Source: DASUNQ01 sp035536455 | GTDB lineage: Bacteria; Acidobacteriota; Thermoanaerobaculia; Multivoradales; UBA5704 | Reading direction: 5' to 3' | Assembly: GCA_035536455.1 (NCBI GenBank) | Contig: DATLOC010000010.1 | Coordinates: forward strand, 1-64,000 | Length of the DNA: 64,000 nucleotides | Shown here: in pieces, positions 60,891 through 64,000 of the stretch | Numbering within the stretch: position 1 is the first letter of the stretch | Layout: each line of letters starts with the position of its first letter | The notes under the pieces: generated by a model | What the model was told of the DNA's origin: nothing | The model's database searches: none | Seen by the model: only the letters and a program-made list of their open reading frames with translations | Position numbers and translations under genes: made by a program

Positions 60891-62526
60891 GACGCGAAGC
60901 CCGTCCCTTCTCCACCGACCGGACCGTCAGCTCCAGCACGACCGCGGCGAGGATCTGGTCGCGATGGGCGGCCTCGCCGCGGCGGTAGCGGGCATACGTC
61001 GCGCGCAGGCGGTCGCCGTCGACGAAGCCCTGCTCGGCGAGCCGCGAGTCGCGGAAGAGGCCGGCGATCACGCGCGACGAGGCGCGACGCAGCGCCCCCT
61101 CCATCACGTCGTTGAAGGTCTCGAGGGTCCCCGGCTTCGCGTAGGCGACCTTGGGCGAGCAGCCGAGCGCGGCCAGCACCTTGCGCTGGACGACCCGTCC
61201 GTACCGCCACTCGGCCGGCAGCCGCCGGCAGAGCTCCACCAGCTCGGGAGTGCAGTAAGGGTGCGCCGGCCAAACCCCTCTCTGGAGGTGCAGGCGCGAG
61301 ACCGCGGCGACGGATTCGAGCGAGGAGGTGTCGAGGAGCGCCTGCGGCGCCTCGTCGGCGAGCGCGCCGCCATCGGCGAAAGCCTCCCGCAGGAGCGCGG
61401 TGGCGAAGGGCGGGTAGGCCGACTCCCCCGCCGCACTCGGATCCAAGGCGTCCTCCTCCTCTTCGTCGACCTCGCCCGGTTGCGGCGAACACAGCTCGTC
61501 GCCGCCCAGTCCCGTGAAGATCAACCGCGCGCCGTCCGCCGCCGCGCGGTCGAGCATCCCGCCGAGCGCCTCTTCGTAGAACTCGCTCCACGGCACGGCG
61601 GCGAGCTCGCGCACGCGCCGGCCCCGGCGGTTGAACGGCGGGTCGTCGGCGCACGGCCGCGCGTCGTCGCGCAGGCGAAAGCGGCGCACGACCTCGGCGC
61701 GCCGGGCGCGCTGATGGCTGCCGGGCCGGCCGGGCATCAGCAGGCCGTAGGAGCGGACGCGGCCGGGCGCGATCCCGGCCGCGGTCGCCGCGACGATCGA
61801 CGAGTCGATTCCGCCGCTCAGCTCCACCGCGACGGGGTCGTCCGGCGACGCCAGCCGGCGCCGCATCGCGGCCGAGAGGATCTCGCGGAAGGCCGCCACC
61901 ACGCGGGTGCCGCGCTCGACGCGCCCGGCCCGCGCCTGCCGCTCCGGACGTGGATAGGCCACCGCGACCTGCGCCGACGGCGGCCTCCAGACTGCCGTCG
62001 CGCGCTCGGTGAGCATCGAGACGTCGGGGAAGATCGTGCGCCGCGAGTAGGGGTGGGAGAGACCGAGGAGGTAGAGCGCCGCGCCGGCCGGATCGAGGGC
62101 GTCCGAGCGGAGGTGGGGATAGAGCCGGGTGGCGTCCCAGTCCACGCGCAGCGCGCCGCCGCGCGCCGTGAGGTAGACGGGCGCGGTGCCCCAACGGCCG
62201 CAGCGCAGGCGCACCTCGGCCCCGCCGTCGCGTCGCTCGATCAGCAGCTCGTGGAAGTCGAGAGGCCAGCCGCGGAGGGTCGCGAGCTCGCGGTCGAGCT
62301 GGCCCTCGCCACAGTGGGTGATGGCCGGGGCGGCGCCGTCCGGCCGCGGCTCGCCGTCGATGCGCTCGCGGACGAGCACCGCGGTCCGCCGCGGCGAGAC
62401 CAGCATGCAGGCGTGGAGGGCGGGATGATGGTACGGGAGGATCGCGCTGCGCCCGGACGACCAGCCGCCGGGCGCCGGCGCCCAGACGCCGCCGGCGTCG
62501 CGCGCGTGGAGACGCACTGAGAGCAT
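60871..62526 (-). CDS. asparagine-synthetase-like ATP-dependent amide-forming enzyme (candidate RiPP maturase)
   Basis: 551 residues from ATG 62526 behind a GAGGAG box. Residues ~1-190 are a degenerate class II glutaminase-like domain that starts MLS and has no N-terminal catalytic Cys, so it should not release ammonia from glutamine. Residues ~205-551 are the synthetase domain: PP-loop ELSGGIDSS (about 235-243) and FTGLGGDELCS (about 337-347). The same loss of the glutaminase Cys is known in lasso-peptide cyclases, which adenylate an Asp/Glu side chain and close an isopeptide bond. The gene lies 93 bp downstream of a 13-repeat protein gene with one invariant Asp and one invariant Lys per repeat. 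An asparagine synthetase for metabolism is less likely without the Cys. Confidence 0.8.
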   Translation of the reverse strand: MLSVRLHARDAGGVWAPAPGGWSSGRSAILPYHHPALHACMLVSPRRTAVLVRERIDGEPRPDGAAPAITHCGEGQLDRELATLRGWPLDFHELLIERRDGGAEVRLRCGRWGTAPVYLTARGGALRVDWDATRLYPHLRSDALDPAGAALYLLGLSHPYSRRTIFPDVSMLTERATAVWRPPSAQVAVAYPRPERQARAGRVERGTRVVAAFREILSAAMRRRLASPDDPVAVELSGGIDSSIVAATAAGIAPGRVRSYGLLMPGRPGSHQRARRAEVVRRFRLRDDARPCADDPPFNRRGRRVRELAAVPWSEFYEEALGGMLDRAAADGARLIFTGLGGDELCSPQPGEVDEEEEDALDPSAAGESAYPPFATALLREAFADGGALADEAPQALLDTSSLESVAAVSRLHLQRGVWPAHPYCTPELVELCRRLPAEWRYGRVVQRKVLAALGCSPKVAYAKPGTLETFNDVMEGALRRASSRVIAGLFRDSRLAEQGFVDGDRLRATYARYRRGEAAHRDQILAAVVLELTVRSVEKGRASRLSAAAR

Positions 62527-62549
62527 GGAGCTCCTCGCGGAGTGGCGGA

Positions 62550-62579
62550 GCGGCCACACGCTCTGCAGCGTGTGGCCGC
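62550..62579 (-). terminator. strong hairpin between repeat-protein gene and AS-like gene (attenuator-like)
   Basis: Perfect inverted arms GCGGCCACACGCT (62550-62562) and AGCGTGTGGCCGC (62567-62579) with a four-base loop. There is no U-tract after it, so it may act as a partial terminator or an mRNA stabiliser. Its place gives more transcript of the upstream repeat gene than of the enzyme gene, a pattern common in RiPP operons. Confidence 0.7.
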
Positions 62580-62619
62580 CCGTTCCTCGACTACGGGTTC
62601 CGGCGTTGGACCGCGGTGC

Positions 62620-63333
62620 TCAGCTCTTCCGCCTGAGCCCGACGTCGCCGATGCCGCGGCGCTTCGGCAGCGTGATCTTCTTCTGGCGACCGAGGTCGGC
62701 GGGTCCCCTCGCCTTGCCAGGGGTGGGCCTCTTCTTCTTCAAGCCGACGTCGCCCGCGCCGCGGGGCTTGCTGCCGAGGGGCTTGCGCTTGCGCCCCACA
62801 TCGCCCGCGCCGGTGGGCTTCACGGGGATCTTCCGCCTGCGCCCGGTGTCGCCCGCGCCCGCGGGCTTCAGGACGACCTTCCGCCGGCGCCCAGCGTCAC
62901 CCGCGCCGGCCGGCTTCGCGACGATCTTCCGCTTGCGGCCGACGTCGCCCGTGCCGGCGAGCTTCCCGATGAGCTTCTTCTTGCGCCCCACGTCGCCCGT
63001 GCCGGCGGGCTTCGCGACGACCTTCCGCCGGCGCCCGGCGTCGCCCACACCGGCGGGCTTCGCGACGATCTTCCGCTTGCGGCCGACGTCGCCCGTGCCG
63101 GCGAGCTTCCCGATGAGCTTGCGCTTGCGGCCGACGTCGCCGACGCCGGCCGGCTTGGTGGGAGTTGTAATGCGCTTCTTGCGCCGCCCCACGTCGCCGA
63201 CGCCGCCCGGCTTCGGCGTGGGCGGCTTTCTCCTGCGCCCCACATCGCCGACGCCGGCGGGCTTGACGGGGATCGGCTCGATCCCACCTTCGCCCGGAAC
63301 GCCTCCTGAGCCCGACGGAACGTCTGTGCTCAT
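62620..63333 (-). CDS. 13-repeat basic protein, candidate multicore RiPP precursor
   Basis: 237 residues with a very strong ribosome-binding site (AAGGAGG, eight bases before ATG). A 23-residue Gly/Pro-rich N-terminal segment is followed by 13 repeats of 14-19 residues (mostly 16). Consensus: K-x-x-G-x-[G/A]-D-x-G-[R/L]-x-[K/R]-K then 1-6 variable residues. In all 13 units the first Lys, the Gly, the Asp, the Gly two residues after it and the Lys six residues after the Asp are invariant; the variable part is KLIG, KIVA, KVVA, KPPTP and so on. There is no cysteine or hydrophobic core and the charge is strongly positive. Alternatively it could be a basic nucleic-acid-binding repeat protein. Own promoter upstream; AS-like enzyme downstream. 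Confidence 0.75.
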   Translation of the reverse strand: MSTDVPSGSGGVPGEGGIEPIPVKPAGVGDVGRRRKPPTPKPGGVGDVGRRKKRITTPTKPAGVGDVGRKRKLIGKLAGTGDVGRKRKIVAKPAGVGDAGRRRKVVAKPAGTGDVGRKKKLIGKLAGTGDVGRKRKIVAKPAGAGDAGRRRKVVLKPAGAGDTGRRRKIPVKPTGAGDVGRKRKPLGSKPRGAGDVGLKKKRPTPGKARGPADLGRQKKITLPKRRGIGDVGLRRKS

Positions 63334-63376
63334 CTGTCGATCCTCCTTGCGATCTAGTGAATATTAACTTGGAGAA

Positions 63377-63404
63377 TTCTACATCCGAACGCGCGACAGT
63401 CAAC
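63377..63404 (-). promoter_or_regulatory. sigma-70-type promoter of the repeat-protein operon
   Basis: On the minus strand TTGACT (63399-63404) and TAGAAT (63377-63382) lie 16 bp apart. The region is AT-rich in contrast to its surroundings, and the leader to the ATG at 63333 is about 35-40 bases and includes AAGGAGG. It lies directly after the uvrC stop, so the operon does not depend on read-through. Confidence 0.7.
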
Positions 63405-63413
63405 AGGTTCGGC

Positions 63414-64000
63414 TCATACCGACCGCAGTTGCTCGTAGATCTTCCGCCCGGTGAGCGGGCCGAGCGCCGCCTGCAGCTCTTCGACGCTCGCCTGCCGCAC
63501 GCCTTCGGCGCTGCCGAAGCGGGTGAGCAGCAGCTTCCGCCGCCGCGGCCCGATGCCGGAGAGCTCGTCGAGCCGGCTGCGCAGCGTGCGCGCGCTCCGC
63601 CGCCGGCGGTGGCGCGAGACGGCGAAGCGGTGGGCCTCGTCGCGCACCTCCTGGAGGAGGCGCAGGCCAAGATCGTCGCGGCGGAGCTTGAGCGGCAGCG
63701 GCAGTCCCGGCACGTAGACCTCCTCCTCCCGCTTGGCCAGCGAGACGACCGGCGTCTCCTCGACGCCCAGCATCGCCAGCCCCTCGAGCGCGGCGTTGAG
63801 CTGGCCGCGGCCGCCGTCGATGAGGATCAGGTCGGGCATCGCCCCGACCTCCTCCAGGCGCCGGCGGTAGCGGCGTTCGACCGCCTCGCGCAGGGAGGCG
63901 AAGTCGTCGGGGCCGGCGTGCCCGGGGACGCCGCGCACGTTGAAGCTGCGGTACTCCCCCTTGCGCATCTTCCCCTCCTCCCAGACCACCAGCGAGGCCA
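63414..64000 (-). CDS. uvrC: excinuclease ABC subunit C, C-terminal part (runs off the right edge)
   Basis: The visible ~195 residues hold the RNase H-like 5'-incision domain (GKMRKGEYRSFNVRG, LILIDGGRGQLNAAL, GLPLPLKLRRDDLGLRLLQEVRDEAHRFAV) and the C-terminal double helix-hairpin-helix (LDELSGIGPRRRKLLLTRFGS, LGPLTGRKIYEQL). The frame stays open to base 64000. UvrC makes both incisions in nucleotide excision repair with UvrB. The GIY-YIG domain lies outside. Confidence 0.95.
   Translation of the reverse strand, partial: ASLVVWEEGKMRKGEYRSFNVRGVPGHAGPDDFASLREAVERRYRRRLEEVGAMPDLILIDGGRGQLNAALEGLAMLGVEETPVVSLAKREEEVYVPGLPLPLKLRRDDLGLRLLQEVRDEAHRFAVSRHRRRRSARTLRSRLDELSGIGPRRRKLLLTRFGSAEGVRQASVEELQAALGPLTGRKIYEQLRSV

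Noticed and set aside
62620..63333. Standard lasso-peptide cluster
   Set aside because: No leader peptidase, RRE protein or ABC exporter is adjacent, and the repeats lack a Gly1 followed by Asp/Glu at position 7-9 and a threading tail; only the AS-like enzyme fits.

Overview
The window is 64 kb of densely coded, strongly GC-rich bacterial chromosome. Operons are tightly packed, with many ATGA/GTGA stop-start overlaps and frequent GTG/TTG starts. Lipopolysaccharide export genes (lptB, an lptC-lptA fusion), MCE lipid transport (mlaDFE), a TolC-type outer-membrane channel and no Gram-positive features point to a diderm. A regulatory PTS with HprK, RapZ and RpoN, CarD, a TPR-linked Ser/Thr kinase, an ASPIC/UnbV FG-GAP protein and an RHS giant fit the Acidobacteriota (Thermoanaerobaculia-like) best. 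That placement is inference from gene content only; no rRNA is present.

Layout. 1-7 kb: end of a cupin gene, then a permease-less phosphotransferase module (EI, HPr, EIIA-Man, RapZ, HprK, EIIA-Ntr) with hpf and rpoN. 7-20 kb: lptB and an LptC-LptA fusion, recJ, accA, a radical SAM gene coupled to a small partner, a GH20-like glycosidase, priA, a TPR protein, carD with a clear promoter, and tRNA-Leu(CAA). 20.2-20.7 kb: a non-coding stretch full of GGTGCA motifs. 20.7-26.6 kb: a lower-GC two-gene unit encoding a secreted FG-GAP/UnbV protein and a one-module adenylation-carrier-oxoamine synthase-SCP2-like enzyme. 26.7-32.3 kb: a MacAB-TolC-like export operon. 32.4-35.8 kb: orphan OppD/OppF ATPases with leucyl aminopeptidase. 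35.9-41 kb (+ strand): a degenerate cyclase-domain protein, purC and a TPR-kinase.

41-52.4 kb is the accessory region. It holds a 1902-residue RHS protein whose core is interrupted by FG-GAP-like repeats and ends in a variable tip with a candidate immunity gene, a coupled secreted protein, a tiny secreted Trp-rich peptide, two paralogous HxxxCxxC/TPR proteins around an HTH regulator, a perfectly phased 21-bp repeat array beside a small helical protein, and a possible vapBC remnant. 52.4-60.2 kb is core again: mlaD-mlaF-mlaE-alr, an intein-split dnaB and a degenerate J-domain protein.

The most interesting candidate system is at 60.9-63.4 kb. A gene with its own strong promoter and ribosome-binding site encodes a short leader followed by 13 basic repeats, each with an invariant Asp and an invariant Lys six residues later. 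A 13-bp-stem hairpin follows, then a gene for an asparagine-synthetase-like enzyme that lacks the N-terminal glutaminase cysteine. This looks like an undescribed multicore RiPP-type system in which an ATP-dependent AS-like enzyme would make amide crosslinks. That function is a hypothesis; the architecture is read directly from the sequence. The window ends inside uvrC.
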